Below, piece by piece: positions 7,256 through 14,996 of a stretch of 28,565 bases of DNA. The DNA is taken from NCBI GenBank assembly GCA_052387255.1, contig JBQTJI010000060.1, positions 1-28,565 on the forward strand. The letters are read 5' to 3'. The position numbers and the translations under genes are program-made. The stretch comes from JBBQXK01 sp052387255 (lineage in GTDB: Bacteria; Pseudomonadota; Alphaproteobacteria; Rhodobacterales; Rhodobacteraceae). The stretch's first letter is position 1; each line of letters begins with the position of its first letter. A model generated the notes under the pieces. The model was given only the letters and a program-made list of their open reading frames with translations, was not told the DNA's origin and did not search any database.

Positions 7256-8356
7256 TCAAGACTCGGAAAGCAGTCTCTCGACCAGCCCCGGCGGCACATC
7301 TTCGGCGACGAAGGCCTGCCCGATTCCCCGTGCCAGGACGAACCGCAGCCGCCCGTCGACCACCTTCTTGTCCTGCCCCATCAGCGCCACAAGTGCCGCC
7401 GCATCGGGCAGCCCGCCGGGGATGTCGCGCAGGGCCGACGTCATGCCCATGGCCACCAGATGCGCGCGCACGCGGCCGGGGTCTTCCTGCGCGCAAAGGC
7501 CCATCCGCTGGCTGAGATCGAAGGCCAGGCCGCAGCCGATGGCCACCCCTTCGCCATGCAACAGCCGGTCGGAATAGCCGGTGGCCTTTTCCAGCGCATG
7601 GCAGAACGTGTGGCCAAGGTTCAGAAGCGCGCGCTCGCCCGTCTCGGTCTCGTCGCGCGACACGATGCCGGCCTTCATCTCGACCGACCGGCGCACGGCG
7701 TGCTGGCGCAGGGCGCGGTCGCCGTCGGCCAGGGCCGGACCATGCGCCTCGAGCCAGTCGAAGAACGCCGCATCGCCCAGAAGGCCGTACTTCACCACCT
7801 CGCCATAGCCCGACAGCAGGTCGCGGCGCGGCAGCGTGTCCAGAAGTGCGATGTCGGCCAGCACTAGGCTGGGCTGGTGAAAGCTGCCGACCAGGTTCTT
7901 GCCCTGCGCGGTGTTGATGCCGGTCTTGCCGCCGACCGAACTGTCGACCTGCGCCAACAGCGTGGTCGGCATCTGCACGAAGCGCACGCCGCGCCGCAGG
8001 ATCGCGGCGGCAAAGCCCGCGAGGTCGCCGATCACACCGCCGCCAAAGGCCACCACCACATCGCGGCGTTCGACCCGTGCCTCGAGCAGCCATTCGACAC
8101 AGCGCGCAAGCTGCGCCCACCCCTTGGTCGCCTCGCCCGCAGGCAAGGTCAGCACCTGCATCGCGATCCCTGCCTCGGCCAGGGCCTGGCGCAGGCCGTC
8201 CAGATGCAGGGCGGCGACGGTCTGATCGGTCACGACGGCGACGCGGGGGCGCGCCAGCAGGGGGGCAATCTCGTCCCCCGCCCGCGCGGTCAGCCCCGCC
8301 CCGATGCGCACCTCGTAGGATCGGTCCCCCAGCGCCACGGAAACGATGTCGGTCAT
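7256..8356 (-). CDS. aroB: 3-dehydroquinate synthase
   Basis: AroB converts DAHP to 3-dehydroquinate, the second step of the shikimate pathway, in the cytosol with NAD and a divalent metal. The 366-residue protein has the usual length. Visible motifs are the NAD-binding FGGGVIGDLAGF (104-115), PTTLLAQVDSSVGGKTGIN (130-148), and the metal ligands Glu186 (GYGEVVKYG), His249 (NLGHTFCHA) and His267 (LLHGEGVAIG). The ATG at 8356 overlaps the aroK stop as ATGA, which fixes the start and implies translational coupling. aroK-aroB is a common operon in alphaproteobacteria. Confidence 0.97.
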   Translation of the reverse strand: MTDIVSVALGDRSYEVRIGAGLTARAGDEIAPLLARPRVAVVTDQTVAALHLDGLRQALAEAGIAMQVLTLPAGEATKGWAQLARCVEWLLEARVERRDVVVAFGGGVIGDLAGFAAAILRRGVRFVQMPTTLLAQVDSSVGGKTGINTAQGKNLVGSFHQPSLVLADIALLDTLPRRDLLSGYGEVVKYGLLGDAAFFDWLEAHGPALADGDRALRQHAVRRSVEMKAGIVSRDETETGERALLNLGHTFCHALEKATGYSDRLLHGEGVAIGCGLAFDLSQRMGLCAQEDPGRVRAHLVAMGMTSALRDIPGGLPDAAALVALMGQDKKVVDGRLRFVLARGIGQAFVAEDVPPGLVERLLSES

Positions 8357-8946
8357 CTTGCCTCCAGCACATCGGGGCGGTTCTGCACCAGGGCCGCCTC
8401 GACCTTGCGCGCCATGGCGTCGACCGACAGGTCGGCCTCGGCATCGACGGCCAGGTCGGCCAGGGCATAGACGGGGGTGCGCGCCTCGTACAGCGCACGC
8501 AGGGTTTCGCGGGGGTTGGGCGTGCGCAAGAGGGGCCGCGTCGCCTTGTGCCGCACCCGCGTCCACAGCAGGTCAAGCTCGGCCCGCAGCCAGACCGACA
8601 CGCCGTGCATCGCAATCTCGGTGCGGTTCGCCTGTGCCATGAAGGCCCCGCCCCCGGTGGACAGCACGCTGGGCGCGCCGCGCAGCAGGCGGGAAATCAC
8701 CTGCGCCTCTTTCCGGCGAAAGAACGGCTCGCCGTCGCGGGCGAAGATTTCGGCGATGCTGCGGTTGGCGGCGCGCACGATCTCTTCGTCCGAATCGAGG
8801 AAGGGGACGCCCAGGTTGCGCGACAGCGCGGTGCCGATGGCCGTCTTGCCCGCGCCCATCATGCCGACCATCACCACTGTCTTGCGCAACCGACCCATCC
8901 TTGCGCCCGCGTGCCCCCGCCCCCTGCGGCGGTCCCTTGCCGCCAT
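8353..8946 (-). CDS. aroK: Shikimate kinase
   Basis: AroK phosphorylates shikimate to shikimate 3-phosphate with ATP. The Walker A motif GMMGAGKT (28-35) is followed by LDSDEEI with the shikimate/Mg-binding aspartates (51, 53), FFRRKE (75-80), the GGG of the substrate site (98-100) and the lid Arg of RPLL (137-140). The start is uncertain: ATG at 8946 gives 197 residues with a basic N-terminal tail and a weak GAAAG upstream; ATG at 8898 gives 181 residues starting MGRLRKTVVMVG; ATG at 8991 is less likely. I prefer 8946. It is first in the aroK-aroB operon and is divergent from the gene at 9057. Confidence 0.93.
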   Translation of the reverse strand: MAARDRRRGRGHAGARMGRLRKTVVMVGMMGAGKTAIGTALSRNLGVPFLDSDEEIVRAANRSIAEIFARDGEPFFRRKEAQVISRLLRGAPSVLSTGGGAFMAQANRTEIAMHGVSVWLRAELDLLWTRVRHKATRPLLRTPNPRETLRALYEARTPVYALADLAVDAEADLSVDAMARKVEAALVQNRPDVLEAR

Positions 8947-9056
8947 GCCCGCTTTCGTGCCTGAATGGCGTGAACCCGGATGAAAGGCCATATACAATCC
9001 GACGGCGCAGGCACGAGGACCAACCTCGGGCCGCAGGCAAGGCAGGCAGGACGGCA
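8947..9056. promoter_or_regulatory. Divergent promoter region between aroK and the xerD operon
   Basis: This 110-base gap separates the two oppositely oriented operons. Its only AT-rich element is CATATACAAT near 8989-8998, which offers a -10-like TATACA for the plus strand and TTGTAT for the minus strand, so the two promoters may overlap. No good -35 hexamer was found for either. Confidence 0.35.
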
Positions 9057-9191
9057 ATGGGACGGATCATCAAGGCAGTGGCGGTGCTGGCGGTACTGGG
9101 GTTCATCGGGCTGACCGCTTTCGCCTATCTGGCCGACCTCGCGCCGGAACAGACCGAGGTGAAAAAGCCGGTGGTGCTGGATGGCCAATAG
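9057..9191 (+). CDS. Small single-pass membrane protein
   Basis: A 44-residue protein beginning MGRIIKAVAVLAVLGFIG: a short basic start, one hydrophobic helix (about 5-26), then an acidic/polar tail ending KKPVVLDGQ. From general knowledge, a short protein of this kind occurs at this place, between aroK and the next gene, in many Rhodobacterales; its role is unknown. Its last 11 bases overlap the start of the following gene (ATGGCCAATAG), so the two are probably translationally coupled. It is too short for most automatic gene callers to rank, but position and overlap support it. Confidence 0.75.
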   Translation: MGRIIKAVAVLAVLGFIGLTAFAYLADLAPEQTEVKKPVVLDGQ

Positions 9192-10719
9192 GTCGCGCGC
9201 GGCGGTTCTGGTGCTGGGCCTCGTGGCACCGCAGGCGCTGTCGGCCGAAGCGCCGATGTCGGCCATCGACTGGCTGTCGCAGTCGGTCGCCACCCCGGTT
9301 GCCATCACCCCGCCGCCCGAACCGCCGGTGTCGGGGTCGGTGACGGTGCCGCAGGTGGCCGTCACCGTGCTGGGCCAGCCGACGCTGGATGCGGCCGGCG
9401 TGCTGCCGCCCTCGGTCACCGGCCTGCCGCGGGGACTGTGGGGACTGGGGCGGACGGACGAGATCATCGCCCTTCTGGCCGAGGACCGGACGAATGTGCT
9501 GCCTGCGCTGAAGGGGCTGCTGCTGACCGTGCTTCTGGCCGAGGCCGATGCGCCGGCCGACAGCGCCGGTCGCGGTGCGCTGCTGCTGGCGCGGCTGGAT
9601 GTGCTCTTGGCGCTTGGAGCGCTGGAACAGGCCGAGGCGCTGTTGGCGGCGGCGGGCGAGACCGGCCAGCCCGACCTGTTTCGCCGCGCCTTCGACGTGG
9701 CGCTGCTGACCGGCACCGAGGACCGGGCCTGCACCGCCATGCAGACGACGCCGAACCTGGCCCCCACGTTCCAGGCGCGCATCTTCTGCCTGGCGCGGTC
9801 GGGCGACTGGAACGCCGCCGCGCTGACCTTGCGCACGGGCGTCGCCCTGGGGCACCTGGGCGAGGCGGACGAGGCGCTGTTGTCGCGCTTTCTTGATCTC
9901 GAGCTTTATGAGACCGAACCCCCGCCCGTTCCGCCCGACCTGGTGACGCCGCTCGACTGGCGGCTCTTCGAGGCGATCGGCGAGGCGCTGCCCACCGGCA
10001 ACCTGCCGCTGGCGTTCAGCCATGCCGAACTGCGCGACACGGCGGGCTGGAAGTCGCGGATCGAGGCGGCGGAACGGCTGTCGCGGGCGGGGGTGGTGGA
10101 CCCCAACCTGCTCTTGGGGCTGTACACCGAACGGACGGCGGCGGCCTCGGGCGGGGTGTGGGAGCGGGTGGCGGCGGTCCAGCGGTTTGACGAGGCGCTG
10201 CAGGGGGGCGACGCGGCGGCGCTGGACGCCGCCCTGCCCCGTGTCTGGGAACAGATGGTCGGGGCCGAGCTGGAAGTGCCCTTTGCCCAGGTCTTCGGCG
10301 CGGGCCTGCTGCGCCAGCCCCTGACCGGCCCTGCGGCGGACCTGGCGCTGCGCGTGGCGCTCTTGTCGCCCGACTATGAGCGCGCGGCCATTGCGCGCGA
10401 TCCCGGCGGCGATGCGGTCAGGGCGTTTCTGCTGGGTGTGGCGCGCGGCGACGTGGGCGGTCTGACGCCCCCCGATTCGCTGTCCCGCGCGATTGCGGCG
10501 GCCTTCGCGGCCCCCGATCCGGGGCCGACCCTGCGCGCGCTTCTGGACGACAACCGGCTGGGCGAGGCGATCCTGACGGCGGTGGACCGGGTGACGGTCG
10601 GCGTGCAGGGCGATCTGCCGGGCGTGACGCAAGGGTTGTCGCTGCTGCGCCAGGTCGGGCTTGAGGATGTGGCGCGGCGCACCGCGCTGGAGTTGTTGCT
10701 GCTGGAGCGGCGCGGATGA
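9181..10719 (+). CDS. Exported conserved hypothetical protein, helical repeats
   Basis: A 512-residue protein with an N-terminal signal peptide (MANRSRAAVLVLGLVAPQAL, probable cleavage after ALSA) and then a Pro-rich stretch (about 38-60) and a long Ala/Leu-rich helical body resembling TPR-like repeats. It is likely periplasmic. No enzymatic motif is visible. Between the small membrane protein and xerD, overlapping both (11 bases upstream, 4 bases downstream), it belongs to a tight operon. Large proteins of this type at this locus are known to me only as Rhodobacterales hypothetical proteins. A chaperone, adaptor or envelope scaffold role is possible but not shown. Confidence 0.85.
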   Translation: MANRSRAAVLVLGLVAPQALSAEAPMSAIDWLSQSVATPVAITPPPEPPVSGSVTVPQVAVTVLGQPTLDAAGVLPPSVTGLPRGLWGLGRTDEIIALLAEDRTNVLPALKGLLLTVLLAEADAPADSAGRGALLLARLDVLLALGALEQAEALLAAAGETGQPDLFRRAFDVALLTGTEDRACTAMQTTPNLAPTFQARIFCLARSGDWNAAALTLRTGVALGHLGEADEALLSRFLDLELYETEPPPVPPDLVTPLDWRLFEAIGEALPTGNLPLAFSHAELRDTAGWKSRIEAAERLSRAGVVDPNLLLGLYTERTAAASGGVWERVAAVQRFDEALQGGDAAALDAALPRVWEQMVGAELEVPFAQVFGAGLLRQPLTGPAADLALRVALLSPDYERAAIARDPGGDAVRAFLLGVARGDVGGLTPPDSLSRAIAAAFAAPDPGPTLRALLDDNRLGEAILTAVDRVTVGVQGDLPGVTQGLSLLRQVGLEDVARRTALELLLLERRG

Positions 10720-11666
10720 CCGCGCCCGCCGATGCGCAGCGCTGGATTTCGGCGTTTCTCGAGGCGCAGGCGGCCGAGCGGGACGCGGCGCGCAACACGC
10801 AAGAGGCATATGGCCGCGACCTGCTGGATTTCGCGGCCTGGCTGGCACGGCGCAACCAGGGCTTCGCCGACGTGACCCGTCCGGCGGTCGAGGCCTATCT
10901 GATCCACTGCGACGCCTTGGGCCTGTCCAAGGCGACCCGCGCCCGCCGCCTGTCGGCGATCCGCCAGCTGTACCGCTTTGCCGTCGAAGAGGGGTGGCGC
11001 GCCGACAACCCGGCAATCCGCATCGCCGGGCCGGGGCGCGACGCCACCCTGCCCCAGACCCTGACCCTGGCCGAGGTCGAGGCGATCCTGGCGACCGCGC
11101 GCGTGACCGGGCGGACCGAGGGCGACCGGCTGCGCCATGCCTGCCTGTTCGAGATGGCCTATGCCAGCGGCCTGCGTGTGTCCGAGCTGGTCGGGATGCC
11201 GGTGGCGGCGGCGCGCGGCAACCCGGCGATGATCCTGGTGCGCGGCAAGGGCGGGCGCGAGCGGATGGTGCCGCTGTCGGGTCCGGCACGGGCGGCGCTT
11301 GCCGCCTGGCTGGTGCACCGCGATGCCGCCGAAGAGGCGCTGCGCAAGGCCGGGACGTCGGCGTCGCGCCACCTGTTTCCCGGTCGGGGTGCTGCGGGCC
11401 ACCTGACGCGGCAGCAGATGCACGGGCTGGTCAAGGAGGTGGCGCTTGCCGCCGGCATCGACCCGGCCCGCGTGACGCCCCATACCCTGCGCCACGCCTT
11501 TGCCACGCATCTGTTGGCGGGGGGGGCGGACCTGCGGGTGATCCAGACCCTTCTGGGCCACGCCGACCTGTCCACCACCGAGATCTACACCCATGTGCTG
11601 GACGACCACCTGAAGGCGCTGGTCTTCGACCGCCACCCGCTGGCGCGCGATCCCGCCGCCGACTGA
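10716..11666 (+). CDS. xerD: Site-specific tyrosine recombinase XerD
   Basis: XerD acts with XerC at the dif site to resolve chromosome dimers at division. The 316-residue protein has an N-terminal SAM-like core-binding domain (about 5-100, with RNTQEAYGRDLLDFAAWL) and a C-terminal catalytic domain. All six catalytic residues are present: Arg154 (ASGLRVSEL), Lys178 (GKGGRERMVP), His256 and Arg259 (PHTLRHAFATHLL), His282 (LLGHADLSTTEIYTHV) and the nucleophile Tyr291. The length, Xer-type motifs and the absence of phage neighbours point to housekeeping XerD rather than an integrase. The start overlaps the previous stop as ATGA. Confidence 0.93.
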   Translation: MTAPADAQRWISAFLEAQAAERDAARNTQEAYGRDLLDFAAWLARRNQGFADVTRPAVEAYLIHCDALGLSKATRARRLSAIRQLYRFAVEEGWRADNPAIRIAGPGRDATLPQTLTLAEVEAILATARVTGRTEGDRLRHACLFEMAYASGLRVSELVGMPVAAARGNPAMILVRGKGGRERMVPLSGPARAALAAWLVHRDAAEEALRKAGTSASRHLFPGRGAAGHLTRQQMHGLVKEVALAAGIDPARVTPHTLRHAFATHLLAGGADLRVIQTLLGHADLSTTEIYTHVLDDHLKALVFDRHPLARDPAAD

Positions 11667-11681
11667 CCCGCGAAAGACATC

Positions 11682-12572
11682 ATGACGGCAGTCCTGTCTT
11701 CCCTCGGCGCGGCCTTGCGCAAGCTGTTCAGGGATATCCTGCGCGCCCTTGGCCTGCGCGACCGACCTGACAGCACGCACGGCACCCTGCGCAACGATAT
11801 CCTCGGCGCAATCACCGTCGGCCATTCCGGGGGTGCCGTGGAAAAGGCCGACCGCGACCGGCTGCTGGGCGCGCTCGACCTTGGGTCGCGCACGGTGGAA
11901 GAGGTCATGCGCCACCGCCGCCGGATCGAGATGATCGACGCCGACCGCAGCCCGGACGAGATCATCACCCAGGCGCTTGCCTCGCCGCACACGCGCCTGC
12001 CGGTGTTTCGCGGCAATGACGAGAACATCCTGGGCGTGGTCCATGCCAAGGACCTCTTGCGTGAGGTCGACCGGCTGGTGCGGGGCGACGGGGCCGACCT
12101 GGCCCGGCTGGCCGATCTCGACATCCTCAAGATCGCGATGAAGCCCTATTTCATTCCCGAAACCACGGCGCTGGACGAACAGATGCGCCAGTTCCTGAAA
12201 CGGCGCACGCATTTCGCCCTGGTCGTCGACGAATACGGCACGCTGCGCGGCCTCGTCACGCTCGAGGACATCCTGGAAGAGATCGTCGGCGACATCACCG
12301 ACGAGTTCGACGTGCCCGACCGCGAACCCGCCCTGAAGCCGACCGAGACCGGCGACTACGAGGTCGAGGGCGCGATGACGATCCGCGACCTGAACCGGCT
12401 GATGGACTGGACCCTGCCCGACGACGAGGCCAACACCATCGCGGGCCTGGTCATCCACGAGGCCCAGACGATCCCCGCCGAGGGCCAGGTGTTCAGCTTT
12501 CACGGGTTCCGCTTCGAGGTGGTGGCGCGGCGCGAGAACCGCGTCACCCGGCTCAAGCTGCGCCCGCTCTGA
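11682..12572 (+). CDS. CBS-pair/CorC_HlyC-domain protein lacking the DUF21 membrane domain
   Basis: A 296-residue protein with two CBS domains (about 71-130, VEEVMRHRRRIEMIDAD; and 152-208, KPYFIPETTALDEQMRQFL then TLEDILEEIVGDI) and a C-terminal CorC_HlyC transporter-associated domain (about 222-296, ending GFRFEVVARRENRVTRLKL). It is soluble. The family usually either carries a four-helix DUF21 membrane domain at the N-terminus (about 430 residues) or, as in enterobacterial CorC, lacks it. Here the first 35 residues are amphipathic (LRKLFRDILRALGLRD), not membrane-spanning. The family is linked to Mg2+/Co2+ homeostasis and adenine nucleotide sensing. It starts 15 bases after xerD and is probably in that operon. 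Confidence 0.88.
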   Translation: MTAVLSSLGAALRKLFRDILRALGLRDRPDSTHGTLRNDILGAITVGHSGGAVEKADRDRLLGALDLGSRTVEEVMRHRRRIEMIDADRSPDEIITQALASPHTRLPVFRGNDENILGVVHAKDLLREVDRLVRGDGADLARLADLDILKIAMKPYFIPETTALDEQMRQFLKRRTHFALVVDEYGTLRGLVTLEDILEEIVGDITDEFDVPDREPALKPTETGDYEVEGAMTIRDLNRLMDWTLPDDEANTIAGLVIHEAQTIPAEGQVFSFHGFRFEVVARRENRVTRLKLRPL

Positions 12573-12674
12573 CGCAATCCCTGCCGGGGATGCCGCAAGC
12601 AGGCATGGCGGAACCGCCGCCCCACCGCTATGTGATCCTTGCCCCCTTCTTCAGTCCACAAATATCACGGGGGT

Positions 12675-12692
12675 CCGGGGGCCGGCCCCCGG
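12675..12692. repeat. 18-bp GC palindrome upstream of the corrinoid activator gene
   Basis: CCGGGGGCCGGCCCCCGG is a perfect palindrome without a loop, 28 bases before the ATG at 12721, in the 148-base gap after the CorC-like gene. It could be a weak terminator, a REP-like element or simply part of the leader. There is no T-run. Confidence 0.45.
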
Positions 12693-12720
12693 TCCTGCCC
12701 TTGCCGCCAGAGGACGCCCC

Positions 12721-14745
12721 ATGACCGACGCGCTTGTCATCTTCACCCCCTCGGGCAAGCGCGGGCGGTTTGCGCCTGGCACGCCGGTCCTGACGGCCGC
12801 GCGCCAGCTGGGTGTCGATCTCGACTCGGTCTGCGGCGGGCGCGGCATCTGTTCCAAGTGCCAGGTGTCGCCCGGCTATGGGGCCTTCCCCAAGCATGGC
12901 GTCACGGTGCAGCAGGGTGCCCTGTCCGACTGGAACGCCGTCGAGGACCGCTATCACCGCATCCGGGGCCTTCCCGCCGGTCGCCGCCTGGGGTGCCAGG
13001 CCTGCGTCCGGGGCGATGTCGTGATCGACGTGCCGCCCGAAAGCCAGGTGCACAAGCAGGTCATCCGCAAGTCGGCGGCCGAGCGGGTGATCGCCATGGA
13101 CCCCGCAACGCGCGCCGTCTACGTCGAGGTGGCCGAGCCCGACATGCACGAACCCTCGGGCGATTTCGAACGTCTGGCGGCGGCGCTCTGCGACCAGTGG
13201 CAGGTAGCAGGCGTCACGGCGGGGCTGGACATCCTGCGCCGCCTGCAGCCTGCCCTGCGCAAGGGCGCGTGGAAGGTCACCGTCGTGCTGCACCAGGGCC
13301 ACCACGACGCGGCGGCGCGCATCCTCGACATCTTCCCCGGCTATCATGAGCCTGCGCTTTATGGTCTGGCCATCGACCTTGGCTCGACCACCATCGCGGC
13401 GCATCTGTGTTCGCTGTCGGATGGCCGGGTGCTGGAATCGTCGGGCATGATGAACCCCCAGATCCGCTTTGGCGAAGACCTGATGAGCCGCGTCAGCTAT
13501 GCCATGATGAACCCCGGCGGCGATGCCGAGATGACGCGGGCGGTGCGGCAGGCCATCGACGGGCTGGCGGGCAGCATCGCGGAACAGGCGGGGATCGCGC
13601 CGTCGTCGATTTATGAACTTGTGTTCGTGATGAACCCGGTGATGCACCACCTGCTGATGGGGATCGACCCGGTCGAACTGGGGCAGGCCCCGTTTGCCCT
13701 GGCGACCAGCGGGGCGATGTCGCTGGATGCGCGCGAACTGGACATCGCGCAGGTCAACCGTGCCGCGCGGGTCTATGTGCTGCCCTGCATCGCGGGGCAT
13801 GTCGGCGCGGATTGCGCAGGCGTGGCGCTGTCCGAGGAACCGGGCAAGTCCAAGGACATGGTTCTGATCGTCGATGTCGGCACCAACGCCGAGCTTCTGT
13901 TCGGCAATGAAAGCCGCGTGCTGGCCTGTTCGTCACCCACCGGCCCGGCGTTCGAGGGCGCGCAGATTTCGTCGGGGCAGAGGGCGGCACCGGGGGCCAT
14001 CGAGCGGGTCGAGATCGACCCTGTCACCAAGGAGCCCCGGTTCCGCGTGATCGGGTCCGACCTGTGGTCCGACGATCCGGGCTTTGCCGCGGTCGCGGCG
14101 CAGACCGGCATCACCGGCATCTGCGGGTCGGGCATCATCGAGGCGGTGGCCGAGATGCGCATGGCGGGCATCGTCGATCCGGGCGGGCTGATCGGGTCGG
14201 CGGAACAGGTGGGCACGCCCCGCCTTCTGCCCGAGGGGCGGACGCATTCCTATGTGCTGCACGACGGGCGCGACGCGGGCGGGCCGCTGATCCTGGTCAC
14301 GCAAGGCGACATCCGCGCGATCCAGCTTGCCAAGTCGGCGCTCTATGCGGGGGCCCGGCTGCTGATGGACGAGATGGGCGTCGACACCGTCGACCGCGTC
14401 GTGCTGGCCGGGGCCTTCGGCGCGCACATCAGCCCCAAGCACGCGATGGTGCTGGGCATGATCCCCGATGCGCCGCTGGACCGCGTCACCAGTGCCGGGA
14501 ACGCCGCAGGCACCGGCGCGCGCATCGCGCTGTGCAACAAGGCCGCGCGGACCGAGATCGAGGCCACCGTCGGGCGCATCCACAAGGTCGAGACCGCCAT
14601 CGAGCCGCGCTTTCAGGAACATTTCGTCGCGGCGAACGCGATTCCGCACGCGACAGCGCCCTTCCCCGAACTGAAACGCATCGTGACGCTGCCCGATGTC
14701 GCGTTCAACGCGGGCGGGGGCGAAGGGCGCAGGCGCAGGCGCTAG
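12721..14745 (+). CDS. 2Fe-2S/ASKHA corrinoid-activating protein (RamA-like)
   Basis: This 674-residue protein reactivates B12-dependent methyltransferases by ATP-driven reduction of inactive Co(II) corrinoid. An N-terminal 2Fe-2S ferredoxin domain (1-105) has Cys38, Cys44, Cys47 and Cys92 (VCGGRGICSKCQ, LGCQAC). A linker and the ASKHA nucleotide-binding fold follow, with AIDLGSTT (217-224), VDVGTNAELLFGN (384-396) and GAFGAHISPKHA near the C-terminus. The last residues (GGGEGRRRRR) are a basic tail. In roseobacters a protein of this kind is thought to reactivate a methionine synthase split into separate polypeptides; no methyltransferase or corrinoid protein lies here, which fits a partner encoded elsewhere. 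No cobalamin riboswitch was seen upstream. GAGGA precedes the ATG. Confidence 0.92.
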   Translation: MTDALVIFTPSGKRGRFAPGTPVLTAARQLGVDLDSVCGGRGICSKCQVSPGYGAFPKHGVTVQQGALSDWNAVEDRYHRIRGLPAGRRLGCQACVRGDVVIDVPPESQVHKQVIRKSAAERVIAMDPATRAVYVEVAEPDMHEPSGDFERLAAALCDQWQVAGVTAGLDILRRLQPALRKGAWKVTVVLHQGHHDAAARILDIFPGYHEPALYGLAIDLGSTTIAAHLCSLSDGRVLESSGMMNPQIRFGEDLMSRVSYAMMNPGGDAEMTRAVRQAIDGLAGSIAEQAGIAPSSIYELVFVMNPVMHHLLMGIDPVELGQAPFALATSGAMSLDARELDIAQVNRAARVYVLPCIAGHVGADCAGVALSEEPGKSKDMVLIVDVGTNAELLFGNESRVLACSSPTGPAFEGAQISSGQRAAPGAIERVEIDPVTKEPRFRVIGSDLWSDDPGFAAVAAQTGITGICGSGIIEAVAEMRMAGIVDPGGLIGSAEQVGTPRLLPEGRTHSYVLHDGRDAGGPLILVTQGDIRAIQLAKSALYAGARLLMDEMGVDTVDRVVLAGAFGAHISPKHAMVLGMIPDAPLDRVTSAGNAAGTGARIALCNKAARTEIEATVGRIHKVETAIEPRFQEHFVAANAIPHATAPFPELKRIVTLPDVAFNAGGGEGRRRRR

Positions 14746-14747
14746 GC

Positions 14748-14778
14748 CGGGGCACTGGGGCGGGGCACTGGGGCGGGG
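14748..14778. repeat. 13-bp tandem repeat, about 2.4 copies
   Basis: The unit GGGGCACTGGGGC is repeated perfectly at 14749-14761 and 14762-14774, and the 13-base period extends over 31 bases. It starts two bases after the stop of the corrinoid activator gene. It is probably a slippage product. Confidence 0.85.
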
Positions 14779-14806
14779 TTCCGGCGGTGATCCCCCCTCA
14801 CCCCGG

Positions 14807-14829
14807 CCCTCTCCCCCAGGGGGAGAGGG
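14807..14829. repeat. REP-like hairpin of the CCCTCTCCCCC/GGGGGAGAGGG type
   Basis: A perfect 11-bp inverted repeat around a single A (CCCTCTCCCCC, A, GGGGGAGAGGG), preceded by CTCACCCCGG. Sequences of this type are scattered in the intergenic regions of many proteobacteria. It may also end transcription of the corrinoid activator gene, although there is no T-run. Confidence 0.6.
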
Positions 14830-14946
14830 GGCGCAGGCGGCGCGACCTGTGCGATAATTCCTGCGCAAGCGCCCATGATGCAACACAAATCCCGTTTCAG
14901 GCGATTGCCCCCGAACCTCGCGTCCTTGGTGGTTTCCCTGTGCGTT

Positions 14947-14993
14947 GCAATCGGCTAGGGTGCGTCCAGACGACACCCGACAAGGCCGATTGC
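14947..14993 (+). promoter_or_regulatory. Nested hairpin directly before the sigma factor start
   Basis: GCAATCGGC (14947-14955) pairs perfectly with GCCGATTGC (14985-14993). Inside lies a second stem, GGGTG-CGTC (14958-14966) with GACG-A-CACCC (14969-14978). The outer stem ends three bases before the TTG start at 14997, so any ribosome binding site, such as AAGG at 14982-14985, would be partly enclosed. It may control translation of the sigma factor, or be coding if translation starts at the in-frame GTG at 14940. Confidence 0.4.
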
Positions 14994-14996
14994 CCT

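Noticed and set aside
7063..7299. 78-codon minus-strand open frame upstream of the giant gene
   Set aside because: It overlaps the aroB end and the giant gene leader, has no ribosome binding site and reads as random Cys/Arg-rich sequence.
9103..11289. Long minus-strand open frame opposite the exported protein and xerD
   Set aside because: Low-complexity Arg/Pro/Gln-rich shadow; the plus strand carries xerD with all its catalytic residues.
10716..11666. xerD as the integrase of a genomic island linked to tRNA-Gln
   Set aside because: It has XerD-type motifs, lies in a core operon 8 kb away and has no attachment repeats near it.
12573..12720. Cobalamin or SAM riboswitch upstream of the corrinoid activator gene
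   Set aside because: The gap is only 148 bases, and neither a B12 box nor a SAM-II type pseudoknot was recognised.
12628..13800. Minus-strand open frame opposite the corrinoid activator gene
   Set aside because: His/Arg/Gly-rich antisense shadow without motifs.
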